64,000 bases of DNA from Clostridium_AI sp964409685. Its GTDB lineage: Bacteria > Bacillota > Clostridia > Lachnospirales > Lachnospiraceae. The notes under the pieces were generated by a model, which saw only the letters and a program-made list of their open reading frames with translations, was not told the DNA's origin and ran no database searches. Shown in pieces: positions 25,016 to 33,687 of this stretch. Each line of letters starts with the position of its first letter. Within the stretch, counting starts at the first letter, position 1. Made by a program: the position numbers and the translations under genes. The DNA lies in the NCBI GenBank assembly GCA_964409685.1, contig CAYPEJ010000004.1:1-64000 (forward strand). The letters are read 5' to 3'.

Positions 25016-25096
25016 GGATAGAATAAGACTTTTGGAATATACTTGAAAAGGAATAGAGAGAAGGTACTTTTTGAAATGAAAGGTGGAGAGTTTTGA

Positions 25097-26125
25097 TTGA
25101 GAAAGGATTTTATTACAAATTTAAGACAACGGCAGGAGCGATGGGAGCATGAATGTCTAAGTCCGTATGCTTCTTTTAGTGATGAAACACAAGGAAGAGA
25201 TGTAGACGAAGAACCATGTGATATAAGACCGAGCTATCAACGGGATCGTGACCGAATCTTACATTGTAAATCATTTCGACGTTTAAAACACAAAACACAA
25301 GTATTTTTAGCACCAGAAGGAGATCATTATCGAACTAGATTAACTCATACATTAGAAGTAGCGCAAACGGCAAGGACTATTGCCAGAGCACTACGACTAA
25401 ATGAAGATTTAACAGAAGCCATTGCCTTAGGTCATGATCTTGGTCATACGCCATTTGGTCATGCAGGAGAACGGGCACTAAATGGCATCTGTCCAGAAGG
25501 GTTTGATCATACTCTTCAAAGTATTCGAGTGGTAGAAGTAATCGAGGATAATGGAGTAGGACTAAACCTCACAAAAGAAGTACGAGATGGAATTCGAAAT
25601 CACCAAACGAAGGGAAATCCATCTACTTTAGAGGGGAAAATTGTTCGAATTTCTGATAAGATAGCTTATGTCAACAGCGATATTGACGATGCTATTCGGG
25701 GAAAAATTATTACAGAAGAAGAGCTTCCAAAAGAGAGTATTGAGATATTGGGGAACTCCACTAGGGAACGTCTGGATACATTGATTCATGATGTTGTATA
25801 CAATAGTGAGGGTAAAAATGATATTGTTATGTCAGACAGTATCAATCATGCCATTGTAAAATTACGCTCCTTTATGTTTCGAGAAGTGTATACCAATCCA
25901 AAGGCAAAAGGGCAAGAGAAAAAAGCAGAGCATTTGCTAGAACAGTTATATGAATATTATTATAAATATCCAGAAAAATTACCTTGTGAGTATCAAAAAA
26001 TGATTGCCGATGGAAAATGGTCAAAAGAACGAGTAGTCTGTGATTATGTAGCAGGAATGACGGACCGATTTTCCATTCGAAAATATCGAGAAATTATGAT
26101 TCCCGATGTGTGGAACATTTATTAA
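25097..26125 (+). CDS. dGTP triphosphohydrolase-like HD-domain protein
   Basis: A 342-residue HD-superfamily phosphohydrolase of the Dgt type 2 subfamily. The conserved segment SFRRLKHKTQVFLAPEGDHYRTRLTHTLEVAQTA is followed by the HD pair in ALGHDLGHTPFGHAGE and the second metal aspartate in RISDKIAYVNSDIDDA. These proteins cleave dNTPs to nucleoside and triphosphate. The start is TTG with AGGTGGAG eight bases upstream. It lies just before dnaG, an arrangement common in clostridia, linking dNTP pool control to the replication/transcription operon. Substrate preference is not visible. Confidence 0.9.
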   Translation: MRKDFITNLRQRQERWEHECLSPYASFSDETQGRDVDEEPCDIRPSYQRDRDRILHCKSFRRLKHKTQVFLAPEGDHYRTRLTHTLEVAQTARTIARALRLNEDLTEAIALGHDLGHTPFGHAGERALNGICPEGFDHTLQSIRVVEVIEDNGVGLNLTKEVRDGIRNHQTKGNPSTLEGKIVRISDKIAYVNSDIDDAIRGKIITEEELPKESIEILGNSTRERLDTLIHDVVYNSEGKNDIVMSDSINHAIVKLRSFMFREVYTNPKAKGQEKKAEHLLEQLYEYYYKYPEKLPCEYQKMIADGKWSKERVVCDYVAGMTDRFSIRKYREIMIPDVWNIY

Positions 26126-26243
26126 AAAATCTAACTTTTTTTTAACTTTCTTTTAAATAAAAAAAGGAAAGAAGACCCTTCTGTCGAATGTTAATAATTA
26201 AGGAAGATTTTATGTGAAAATGATGTGAGAAATAGGAGGCACC

Positions 26244-28013
26244 ATGTTTTATCCAGATGAGATCATTGAAGAAGTACGAGAACGCAATGATATAGTAGAT
26301 GTAATTTCAAATTATGTAAAATTAAAACGAACTGGAAGTAATTATGTTGGATTATGTCCGTTTCACAATGAGAAAACGCCTTCTTTTTCAGTCAGTGGGA
26401 GTAAACAGATGTACTACTGCTTTGGATGCGGAGCTGGTGGGAATGTATTTACATTTATGATGGAATATGAAAATTTTACTTTTATCGAAGCGGTAAAATA
26501 TCTGGCAGAGCGAACTGGTGTTGATCTACCAGATGAAGAGTATTCTAGTGAAGTGAAGCGCGAAGCAGATTTTAAGACAAAACTCTACGAGATTAATAAG
26601 ATTGCAGCCAATTATTATTTTTATCAGATGAAGACCGATCAAGGGAAAAAAGCTTATGAATACCTAAGAGAGCGTGAATTAACTGACACGACCATTAAGC
26701 ACTTTGGCTTAGGATATTCTAATGTATATAGTGATGATTTATATCGTTACCTAAAGAGTAAAGGGTACGATGATGAGATACTTAGTAAGACTGGTTTAAT
26801 TACATTTGATGAAAAACGTGGTGGGCATGATAAGTTTTGGAACCGAGTAATGTTCCCGATACTAGATGTGCATAATAAAGTCATTGCATTTGGTGGAAGA
26901 GTCATGGGCGATGGAATGCCAAAGTACTTAAATTCACCAGAGACAGCGATTTTTGATAAGAGTCGTAATTTATTTGGATTAAATTATGCAAGGCAGGCAA
27001 GAACAAGAAAACTTTTGTTATGTGAAGGTTATATGGATGTAATAGCACTTCATCAAGCTGGATTTACACAGGCAGTAGCATCTTTAGGAACGGCCTTTAC
27101 ATCTCAGCAAGCAAGTCTTATGAAACGTTATGCAGATGAAGTTTACATTACGTATGATAGTGATGCAGCAGGTCAGAATGCGGCACTACGAGCAATTCCG
27201 ATTTTAAAGGCAGCGGGACTTTCTGTAAAAGTAGTGAATATGCGTCCATATAAGGATCCAGATGAATTTATTAAAGCATTAGGAAAAGATGAGTATGAGA
27301 AACGTATTGAACAAGCATCTAACAGCTTTTTATTTGAAGTAGAGGTTTTAGAGCAAAACTTTGATTTTTCTGATCCCGAACAGAAAACAAAATTCTTCCA
27401 AGAGACAGCGAAAAAGCTTTGTACTTTTGAGGACGAGCTAGAACGCAATAATTATATAGAGGCAGTGGCTAGAAAGTATCAGATTACGTATGAAGACTTA
27501 CGTAGTATGGTAAACCGCTTTGGAGCAACTTTGTCCAATCTGAACCAATACAATACGGTAGTAAAGGCGGACAGAGAAAAAGCAAAGCCCAAAAAAGAAG
27601 TAGATGGAATCAAACAATCACAAAAGATTCTACTTACTTGGCTTATTGAAGAGCCAGAATTATATACAAAGATTAAATCAATTATTACTGCAGATGATTT
27701 CAAAGATGAGATGTATCATAAAGCAGCAAAATTAGTATTTGAACAATTTGAGCAGAATGGAAAAGTATTACCAGCAGTTATTTTAAATCAATTTTCTAGT
27801 AAAGAAGAGCAAAATGAGATTGCAGCTCTCTTTAATACAGGTCTAGATGGGGAAATTAATCATGCTGAAAAAGAAAGAGCATTTAACGATACCATTCGTC
27901 GAGTGAAGAAGTTTAGTTTGGATTATGACAGTAGTCGAGCAACGGATATTGCTGAACTACAGAGGATAATCACTGAACAGACAAATTTACAAAAATTGCA
28001 TATTTCTTTATAG
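26244..28013 (+). CDS. dnaG: DNA primase
   Basis: Makes RNA primers at the replication fork. The 589-residue protein has the N-terminal CHC2 zinc finger (CPFHNEKTPSFSV with CFGCGAGG, residues about 38-66), the primase core, the TOPRIM domain (about 255-340) with LLCEGYMDVIALHQ and ITYDSDAAGQNAA, and a C-terminal DnaB-interacting helical domain. It leads the macromolecular-synthesis cluster dnaG-rpoD, two bases before the longest possible rpoD frame. An AATAGGAGGC site precedes the ATG. Confidence 0.97.
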   Translation: MFYPDEIIEEVRERNDIVDVISNYVKLKRTGSNYVGLCPFHNEKTPSFSVSGSKQMYYCFGCGAGGNVFTFMMEYENFTFIEAVKYLAERTGVDLPDEEYSSEVKREADFKTKLYEINKIAANYYFYQMKTDQGKKAYEYLRERELTDTTIKHFGLGYSNVYSDDLYRYLKSKGYDDEILSKTGLITFDEKRGGHDKFWNRVMFPILDVHNKVIAFGGRVMGDGMPKYLNSPETAIFDKSRNLFGLNYARQARTRKLLLCEGYMDVIALHQAGFTQAVASLGTAFTSQQASLMKRYADEVYITYDSDAAGQNAALRAIPILKAAGLSVKVVNMRPYKDPDEFIKALGKDEYEKRIEQASNSFLFEVEVLEQNFDFSDPEQKTKFFQETAKKLCTFEDELERNNYIEAVARKYQITYEDLRSMVNRFGATLSNLNQYNTVVKADREKAKPKKEVDGIKQSQKILLTWLIEEPELYTKIKSIITADDFKDEMYHKAAKLVFEQFEQNGKVLPAVILNQFSSKEEQNEIAALFNTGLDGEINHAEKERAFNDTIRRVKKFSLDYDSSRATDIAELQRIITEQTNLQKLHISL

Positions 28014-28059
28014 GATGGTTAGTATAGATAATAAGACCTACATGGAGGAAGAAAAGAGG

Positions 28060-29184
28060 ATGAATGATATGGACGAGAATATGGTGAATTTTTCTGAGAG
28101 GCTGAAAGAATTATTATCTTTGGCAAAAAGAAAAAAGAATATTTTAGAGTTCCAGGAAATAAATGATTACTTTTCGAATATGACATTAAGTCCAGATATG
28201 ATTGAAAAGATCTATTCTTACTTAGAGAGTAATGGTGTGGATATTTTAAGAATAACAAACGATATTGACGATGATGATATCGTTCCTGATATGGAATTGG
28301 ATGATGTAGAAGAAGAGGATTTAGAAAATATTGATCTATCTGTTCCAGAAGGTATTAGTACTGAAGACCCAGTTCGTATGTATTTAAAAGAAATTGGTAA
28401 AGTTCCACTGCTTAGTGCCAATGAAGAGATTGAGTTGGCACAAAGAATGGAACATGGAGATGAAGATGCGAAAAAGCGTTTGGCAGAGGCCAATCTTCGT
28501 CTTGTTGTTAGTATTGCAAAACGCTACGTTGGACGTGGAATGTTGTTCCTTGATTTGATTCAAGAAGGAAATCTAGGTCTAATTAAGGCGGTAGAGAAGT
28601 TTGATTATCGAAAAGGATATAAGTTTAGTACCTATGCAACTTGGTGGATTCGACAGGCGATTACAAGAGCCATTGCGGATCAAGCGAGAACAATTCGTAT
28701 CCCAGTGCATATGGTAGAAACTATCAATAAATTAATTCGAGTTCAAAGACAATTATTACAGGAGTTAGGGCGAGAACCGACCCCAGAAGAGATTTCTGCT
28801 GTTATGAATTTGCCAGTAGACAGAGTTCGTGAGATTCAAAAGATCTCTCAAGAACCAGTATCTTTAGAGACACCAATTGGCGAAGAAGAAGATAGCCACT
28901 TAGGTGATTTTATTCAAGATGACAATGTTCCAGTTCCAGCAGAAGCGGCTGCATTTACATTGTTAAAGGAGCAGCTTGTAGATGTATTAGGAACTCTTAC
29001 AGAAAGAGAACAAAAAGTACTTAGACTTCGTTTTGGCTTAGATGATGGAAGAGCCAGAACACTTGAAGAAGTAGGAAAAGAGTTTAATGTAACAAGAGAA
29101 AGAATACGTCAGATTGAGGCAAAAGCATTGAGAAAATTAAGGCATCCTAGCCGCAGTAGAAAATTAAGAGACTATTTAGACTAG
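28060..29184 (+). CDS. rpoD: RNA polymerase primary sigma factor (sigma-A)
   Basis: The housekeeping sigma factor. From the chosen ATG it has about 374 residues. An acidic region 1.1-like part comes first, then region 1.2 (EDPVRMYLKEIGKVPLLSANEE), region 2 with the -10 recognition helix (YKFSTYATWWIRQAITRAI), region 3, and region 4.2 with the -35 helix (EVGKEFNVTRERIRQIEAKALRKL). The frame opens 45 bases earlier, at the dnaG end, but no ribosome-binding site is seen there; an ATG at 28069 is also possible. This factor fits the TTGACA/TATAAT promoters found in the window. It is followed by trmK 13 bases later. Confidence 0.96.
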   Translation: MNDMDENMVNFSERLKELLSLAKRKKNILEFQEINDYFSNMTLSPDMIEKIYSYLESNGVDILRITNDIDDDDIVPDMELDDVEEEDLENIDLSVPEGISTEDPVRMYLKEIGKVPLLSANEEIELAQRMEHGDEDAKKRLAEANLRLVVSIAKRYVGRGMLFLDLIQEGNLGLIKAVEKFDYRKGYKFSTYATWWIRQAITRAIADQARTIRIPVHMVETINKLIRVQRQLLQELGREPTPEEISAVMNLPVDRVREIQKISQEPVSLETPIGEEEDSHLGDFIQDDNVPVPAEAAAFTLLKEQLVDVLGTLTEREQKVLRLRFGLDDGRARTLEEVGKEFNVTRERIRQIEAKALRKLRHPSRSRKLRDYLD

Positions 29185-29197
29185 TTAGGAGATATTT

Positions 29198-29905
29198 ATG
29201 CAGCTTTCAAAACGATTATTAGCGATAGCCAATGAAGTACCAGAGAAGGGAGCCGTTGCAGATGTAGGTTGTGACCACGCATATACATCAATTTATTTAG
29301 CAACACATAAGGATTTAGAACATATCATTGCAATGGATGTTAGAACTGGTCCTTTGGAAAAAGCGAAAGAAAATATTAGAGCCAATAAGCTTGAGAACAT
29401 CATTGAGACGAGATTATCCGATGGATTACAAGTATTGTCCAAAGGGGAAGTCGATACGGTTGTGATCTCAGGAATGGGTGGAGCTTTGATTCAAAAGATT
29501 TTAACAGAAGGCAGTCATGTTTTGGAAGCAGTGAAGTGCTTAGTGTTACAACCACAAACAGAAAAAGCGGAACTTCGTCATTATCTTCATTCGATTGGGA
29601 TGCACATCAAAAAAGAAGTCATGTTAATAGATGAAGGAAAATACTATAATATTATAGTTGCGATTCCACAAGAAGATTCGCAAGAGACACCTTATCAGAA
29701 AGAAGAGTACGAATTTGGTCGCTTGTTGTTAGAAGAAAAAGATCCAATTTTAAAAGAATTTTTAGAGTTTGAGGGACAGAAAGTAGAAAAAATTCTATTA
29801 AATCTTGAAGCTCATAGAGAAAAAAATGAGGAGAGAATTGCTGAGTTAGAAGAAAAGCATAGGATAATTAATAAAGGGCTGGATTATTTTAAGGGTAAGG
29901 AGTAG
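29198..29905 (+). CDS. trmK: tRNA (adenine-22-N1)-methyltransferase
   Basis: Methylates N1 of A22 in tRNA using S-adenosylmethionine. The 235-residue protein has a class I methyltransferase fold: ADVGCDHAYTSIYLA (AdoMet-binding motif I), MDVRTGPLEKAKENI (motif II), and ISGMGGALIQKIL, typical of TrmK/YqfN. A charged coiled-coil-like tail (EFEGQKVEKILLNLEAHREK) ends the protein. The position just after rpoD is the conserved Firmicute location. The usual next gene (the Nif3/YqfO family) is replaced here by a nucleoside kinase. Confidence 0.92.
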   Translation: MQLSKRLLAIANEVPEKGAVADVGCDHAYTSIYLATHKDLEHIIAMDVRTGPLEKAKENIRANKLENIIETRLSDGLQVLSKGEVDTVVISGMGGALIQKILTEGSHVLEAVKCLVLQPQTEKAELRHYLHSIGMHIKKEVMLIDEGKYYNIIVAIPQEDSQETPYQKEEYEFGRLLLEEKDPILKEFLEFEGQKVEKILLNLEAHREKNEERIAELEEKHRIINKGLDYFKGKE

Positions 29906-29911
29906 GTTTAT

Positions 29912-31573
29912 ATGTCAAATACTATAAATGTTACGATAGATGGTGTTTCCAAAGAGTATCCGAAAGGGATTTCTCTTTGGGAAATAAGCAAAGATTATCA
30001 ACAAGAATGCTCAAAGCAAGTTATGTTAGCATTTGTGAATTATAAGTTAAGTGAGTTGAGAAAGGTTTTACATAATGATGCGACGATTCGCTTTGTAACA
30101 GTGGAAGACGATGCTGGTTACAAGACATACACTAGAGGACTTACTTTGGTGATGCTAAAGGCCATTTATCAAGAATTAGGAAGAGATATTGTTGAAAAAG
30201 TGGTAGTGGAGTATTCTATTGATACAGGAATATACTGCGACTTAGTAAGTAGTGTAAAATTAGATGAAGAATTACTTGGTAAAATCGAAAAGCGAATGAG
30301 AGATATTGTAGATAAGGATTTAATTTTCGATAAAAAGTCCATTGATACAGATGAAGCCATTAAATTATTTGAACAATATAAAATGTATGATAAGCAAAAA
30401 TTATTTAAATATAGAAGAGTTTCAAAGGCAAATGTCTATAGTTTAGACGGCTTTGAAGATTATTTTTATGGTTACATGCCATACAGTACGGGATGCTTGA
30501 AGACATTTAGCTTATTTTTATACGATGAAGGATTTGTGTTGTTATTACCTCGTCGTAAACAGCCAAATGTAATTCCAGAATTTCATGATCGTCCAAAATT
30601 CTTTCAGACTATCAAAGAGTCTAATGAATGGGGCAAAAGTATGGATGTTGATACAATAGGTGCTTTAAATGACGTTATTGCATCGGGTCAGATGACTGAT
30701 TTGATTCTAGTGCAAGAATCGATGCAGGAAAAGAAAATTGCGGAGATTGCAGGTCAGATAGCACAATCCAAAGATAAAAAGTTTGTTATGATTGCAGGTC
30801 CATCTTCTTCAGGAAAAACAACATTTTCACACAGACTTAGTGTACAACTTAGGACGTTTGGTTTAAAACCACATCCTATTGGTGTAGATGATTACTTTGT
30901 AAATCGAGAAGATACACCATTAGATGAAAACGGTAACTTTAATTTTGAATGTTTAGAGGCGATCGATATTGAGCAATTCAATAAAGATATGACTGCATTG
31001 TTAGAAGGAAAACGAGTAGAACTGCCGACTTTCAATTTTAAGACCGGAAAACGTGAATACAAGGGGAACTATAAACAATTAGGTCCAAATGATATTCTTG
31101 TAATCGAGGGTATCCATGGATTGAATGACAAATTATCATATTCATTACCAAGAGAAAGCAAATTTAAGATTTATATCAGTGCATTGACATCTTTAAATAT
31201 TGATGAACACAATCGTATTCATACAACGGACGGAAGGCTTTTAAGAAGAATGGTTCGTGATGCGCGCACAAGGGGAACGTCAGCAAAGGAAACCATTGCG
31301 ATGTGGAAGTCAGTTCGTTCGGGAGAAGAAAATTATATTTTCCCATTCCAAGAAGAAGCAGATGTGATGTTTAACTCTGCGATGATTTATGAATTAGCGG
31401 TTTTGAAGCCTTATGTTGAGCCGATTTTATTTGGAATACCAAGAAATTGTGCGGAATATGTTGAGGCCAAGAGATTGCTTAAATTCTTGGATTATGTGAT
31501 TGGTGTTAGTAGTGAGGAAGTGCCATATAATTCGATCATAAGGGAATTTATAGGAAGAGGAATTTTGATGTAA
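29912..31573 (+). CDS. TGS-domain nucleoside kinase (uridine kinase-like)
   Basis: A 553-residue protein that joins a ThrRS-like N-terminus to a P-loop kinase. Residues 1-65 look like a TGS domain (VTIDGVSKEYPKGISLWEI); about 65-230 resemble the threonyl-tRNA synthetase second domain (FYGYMPYSTGCLKTFSL lies within it). The kinase domain (about 280-490) has the Walker A motif IAGPSSSGKTTFS, then HPIGVDDYFV and LVIEGIHGLND, as in uridine kinases and phosphoribulokinases. Such proteins are common in Lachnospiraceae and are annotated as nucleoside kinases; the natural substrate is not known to me. It starts six bases after trmK. Confidence 0.82.
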   Translation: MSNTINVTIDGVSKEYPKGISLWEISKDYQQECSKQVMLAFVNYKLSELRKVLHNDATIRFVTVEDDAGYKTYTRGLTLVMLKAIYQELGRDIVEKVVVEYSIDTGIYCDLVSSVKLDEELLGKIEKRMRDIVDKDLIFDKKSIDTDEAIKLFEQYKMYDKQKLFKYRRVSKANVYSLDGFEDYFYGYMPYSTGCLKTFSLFLYDEGFVLLLPRRKQPNVIPEFHDRPKFFQTIKESNEWGKSMDVDTIGALNDVIASGQMTDLILVQESMQEKKIAEIAGQIAQSKDKKFVMIAGPSSSGKTTFSHRLSVQLRTFGLKPHPIGVDDYFVNREDTPLDENGNFNFECLEAIDIEQFNKDMTALLEGKRVELPTFNFKTGKREYKGNYKQLGPNDILVIEGIHGLNDKLSYSLPRESKFKIYISALTSLNIDEHNRIHTTDGRLLRRMVRDARTRGTSAKETIAMWKSVRSGEENYIFPFQEEADVMFNSAMIYELAVLKPYVEPILFGIPRNCAEYVEAKRLLKFLDYVIGVSSEEVPYNSIIREFIGRGILM

Positions 31574-31605
31574 GGGGATTTCGGCTTTAGTCGAGATTTC
31601 TGAGA

Positions 31606-31714
31606 AAGAACCTCACCTACTTTTATGCTTCGTTGCAGCACTCCATTTATGGGGTTGGGGGTAAGAAGGAAGTGTAGGAGTACTGCAAAGGCGCAACAAG
31701 TAGGTGAGGTTCTT
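31606..31714. repeat. Long imperfect inverted repeat, about 109 bases
   Basis: The outer arms AAGAACCTCACCTACTT and AAGTAGGTGAGGTTCTT are perfect over 17 bases. Pairing continues inward with bulges, including TTGCAG against CTGCAA and ACTCC against GGAGT, around a G-rich loop. There is no T run, so it does not look like a terminator. The 309 bases between the nucleoside kinase and rnpB contain nothing else except a short tandem repeat. It could be a small structured RNA, a miniature mobile element or a remnant of one. Confidence 0.75.
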
Positions 31715-31794
31715 GCCATAAATGTTCGTGAAAGACGGAAGGTTTGCATTAAGATGTGTCTTCGAAAATTGAGGTTTGTTGAGTGAACAATCAG

Positions 31795-31826
31795 ATTAAC
31801 TAATGGATAAATTAACTAATGGATAA
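31795..31826. repeat. Perfect tandem duplication of 16 bases
   Basis: The unit ATTAACTAATGGATAA occurs twice in direct succession, followed by a partial third similarity (GGTTGATAA). It lies between the inverted repeat and the 3' end of rnpB and has no evident function. Confidence 0.8.
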
Positions 31827-31879
31827 GATGGTTGATAAGTAGATGAGTGCTAGGAATTGGTTTTAGTTTTATGTATGTT

Positions 31880-32232
31880 TATGAGCAGCACTATAAGCCG
31901 AGTTCTGTATTAGATGGTTATCTATCTAGCCCTGATGTTACCACCAGGTTCAAGCGACCTACCCTAAAGCACGACGGGCAGCCGTATCGCTTTAAATTCG
32001 GTCTTGCTTCGAGTGGGGTTTACATGTGCCCTTGCTGTTACCAGTAAGGCGGTGAGCTCTTACCTCGCCTTTCCACCCTTACAGAAGTGAACTTCTGCGG
32101 TTTATTTCTGTTGCACTAGCCTTGGAGTCGCCTCCACCGGACGTTATCCGGCACTCTGCCCTATGAAGCTCGGACTTTCCTCACCTAAGATCTTTCGATA
32201 ACTAATAGGCGCAACCATCTGTGCTACTCATT
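31880..32232 (-). ncRNA. rnpB: RNase P RNA (class A type)
   Basis: The catalytic RNA that trims tRNA 5' ends. Read on the minus strand it contains the hallmark GAGGAAAGTCCG with GCTTCATAGGGCAGAGTGCC after it, the universally conserved ACAGAAATA segment, and the 3' element CAGAACTCGGCTTATAG. Helix P1 is formed by GAGTAGCAC at the 5' end and GTGCTGCTC at the 3' end, giving a molecule of about 350 bases. An open frame on the plus strand across part of it is fortuitous. A strong minus-strand promoter lies just upstream. Confidence 0.95.
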
Positions 32233-32243
32233 AAACGATGTAC

Positions 32244-32272
32244 ATTTTAACATGAAATTTGTGAAATGTAAA
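32244..32272 (-). promoter_or_regulatory. Promoter of rnpB
   Basis: On the minus strand TTTACA and TAAAAT are 17 bases apart, placing the start of transcription a few bases before the RNase P P1 helix. Confidence 0.75.
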
Positions 32273-32514
32273 TAATTTTCTTTTGAATTTGCAGAGGATG
32301 TTAAGGATTGGTATGGATAATATGAAATTGATATTTTTCTAGTAGATAAACTAGTTCATAATTTTTAGTTTTTAGCATATATCTTGGTATAGGTAACTAT
32401 GTAATGATTGTAATTGTGGACGACGGTTTTGGTTTTGTGTATGGATTCTTTCGGGATAAGACTTTAAAACTAGAATCGAAATGAGTGTGTCTACAGAACA
32501 AGGAGGGGATACAT

Positions 32515-33240
32515 ATGAGTATTTTAGATTCAGCACTTTCATTGGATGAAATGGAACATGCTTTGGGAAGTATCATATTAGAGAATAAGGGAAGGATCAG
32601 AACGATAGGTGATATTGGTCTTACGAATGAGGATTATAAGTTGTTAGAATTACATTTTAGAGGGTTCCGTAACTTTTTGGGCGATATTTCTATGTATGAA
32701 AGATATGGATTATGTCTGTTGACTTATGGGACATATCTGCTAAAAAATGAATCGGACAATCAGAAGGTAATTGAGATTATGCAGTCACTTGCTTTGCAGG
32801 TGCCTCAGTATATGCATCGAAGGGTGTATGAGGTGTTTGATAATACGATTAAGGATTATGCATTGTCGAATCCAAGTATTCATTTGACGAATATTTCGCA
32901 GTTGATTCAGATTTTCTTGATGTATTCTTATGATGATGAAGCGGTCTATGATGTTTATTTTTCTGAGATTGAAAAATGTGGCCAAGAATCTTATACGGAT
33001 GAATTTTTTGAGAAACTGAATCAGAAAGTATTTGTGAGGGAGCAGGAACTTTATGATGAGCCTACAAAGAAAATGGTATTTACTATGTGTCGTGATGCTT
33101 ATTTTGATTGTAGGAATAATGGCTTAACGGAAGATGAGATGCTTAATAAGTATGCACGTATTTCTTATCTTTTTGTTAAGAGTTGCTGTAAGTGGTGTGC
33201 AGTTCATGAGAAGGAAATGAGAATGAAAATTGTACGGTAA
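32515..33240 (+). CDS. Hypothetical protein, mostly helical
   Basis: I do not recognise this 241-residue protein. It is soluble, mainly helical and acidic, without signal peptide or membrane segment. Near the C-terminus there is a cysteine pair and a further cysteine (KSCCKWCAVHEKE) that could bind metal or be redox-active. The start chosen has a strong AAGGAGGGG site seven bases upstream; the frame opens ten codons earlier. Its codon use is less uniform than in the neighbouring biosynthetic genes (more TTG, AGG and GTG). It is preceded by 280 bases with no other gene and followed directly by the promoter of the leucine/valine operon. Confidence 0.75.
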   Translation: MSILDSALSLDEMEHALGSIILENKGRIRTIGDIGLTNEDYKLLELHFRGFRNFLGDISMYERYGLCLLTYGTYLLKNESDNQKVIEIMQSLALQVPQYMHRRVYEVFDNTIKDYALSNPSIHLTNISQLIQIFLMYSYDDEAVYDVYFSEIEKCGQESYTDEFFEKLNQKVFVREQELYDEPTKKMVFTMCRDAYFDCRNNGLTEDEMLNKYARISYLFVKSCCKWCAVHEKEMRMKIVR

Positions 33241-33286
33241 AATGTATACGAAATTCATACTAATAGGTGTTGAAAAATTTTCATTC

Positions 33287-33315
33287 TTGACATCAAAATT
33301 ATTTATGTATATACT
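33287..33315 (+). promoter_or_regulatory. Sigma-A promoter of the leuB-ilvD-ilvB operon
   Basis: A perfect TTGACA and a TATACT box are 17 bases apart. The start of transcription falls just before the T-box leader. Confidence 0.82.
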
Positions 33316-33334
33316 AGTTTATAATTACATATAA

Positions 33335-33643
33335 AAAAGCAGTGATAAGGAGGAGTACACGCTTACCGAAAGCAAAGAGAGAAGATGGTTGGTGAGAATC
33401 TTCGTGTAGGAGGCAGAGTGAAAACTCTATGTGGAAGTAGCCTTTGAGCTTTGAGACTGAACAGGGAACTTAGTAGGCCTCAACGTTAAGTCCAACGTTA
33501 TAAGGATATAATATAAGATTGAAAAGGGAGATGCATTCTTTTATCGTTTTATATTATTATGAGAGCAAGAATAGAATTCTTGAAATTAGGTGGTATCACG
33601 GATGTTAATTCGCCCTAAGCAGTAATGCTTAGGGCGATTTTTT
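33335..33643 (+). promoter_or_regulatory. T-box leader controlling leuB-ilvD-ilvB
   Basis: A tRNA-sensing antitermination leader. Seen in order: AGGAGGAGTA in the 5' side of stem I; the AGAGA element at 33376 and GGTTGGTGAGA distal loop; the 3' specifier side GTGGAAGTAGCC; CTTTGAG; the AGTAGG and ACGTTAT parts of stem II; the T-box GGTGGTATCACGG at 33589; and the terminator TCGCCCTAAGC / GCTTAGGGCGA with a T run ending at 33643. Placing the specifier after GAA gives GUA (Val, 33437-33439), which suits a branched-chain operon, but a leucine CUU further on cannot be excluded without folding. Uncharged tRNA would stabilise the antiterminator and allow transcription. Confidence 0.93.
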
Positions 33644-33687
33644 ACATACTAGATTGAGAATTTATTTACATAGAAAGGAAGAAGAAC

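Noticed and set aside
31847..32047. Open frame on the plus strand over rnpB
   Set aside because: It overlaps the conserved RNase P RNA core, has no ribosome-binding site and no plausible protein sequence.
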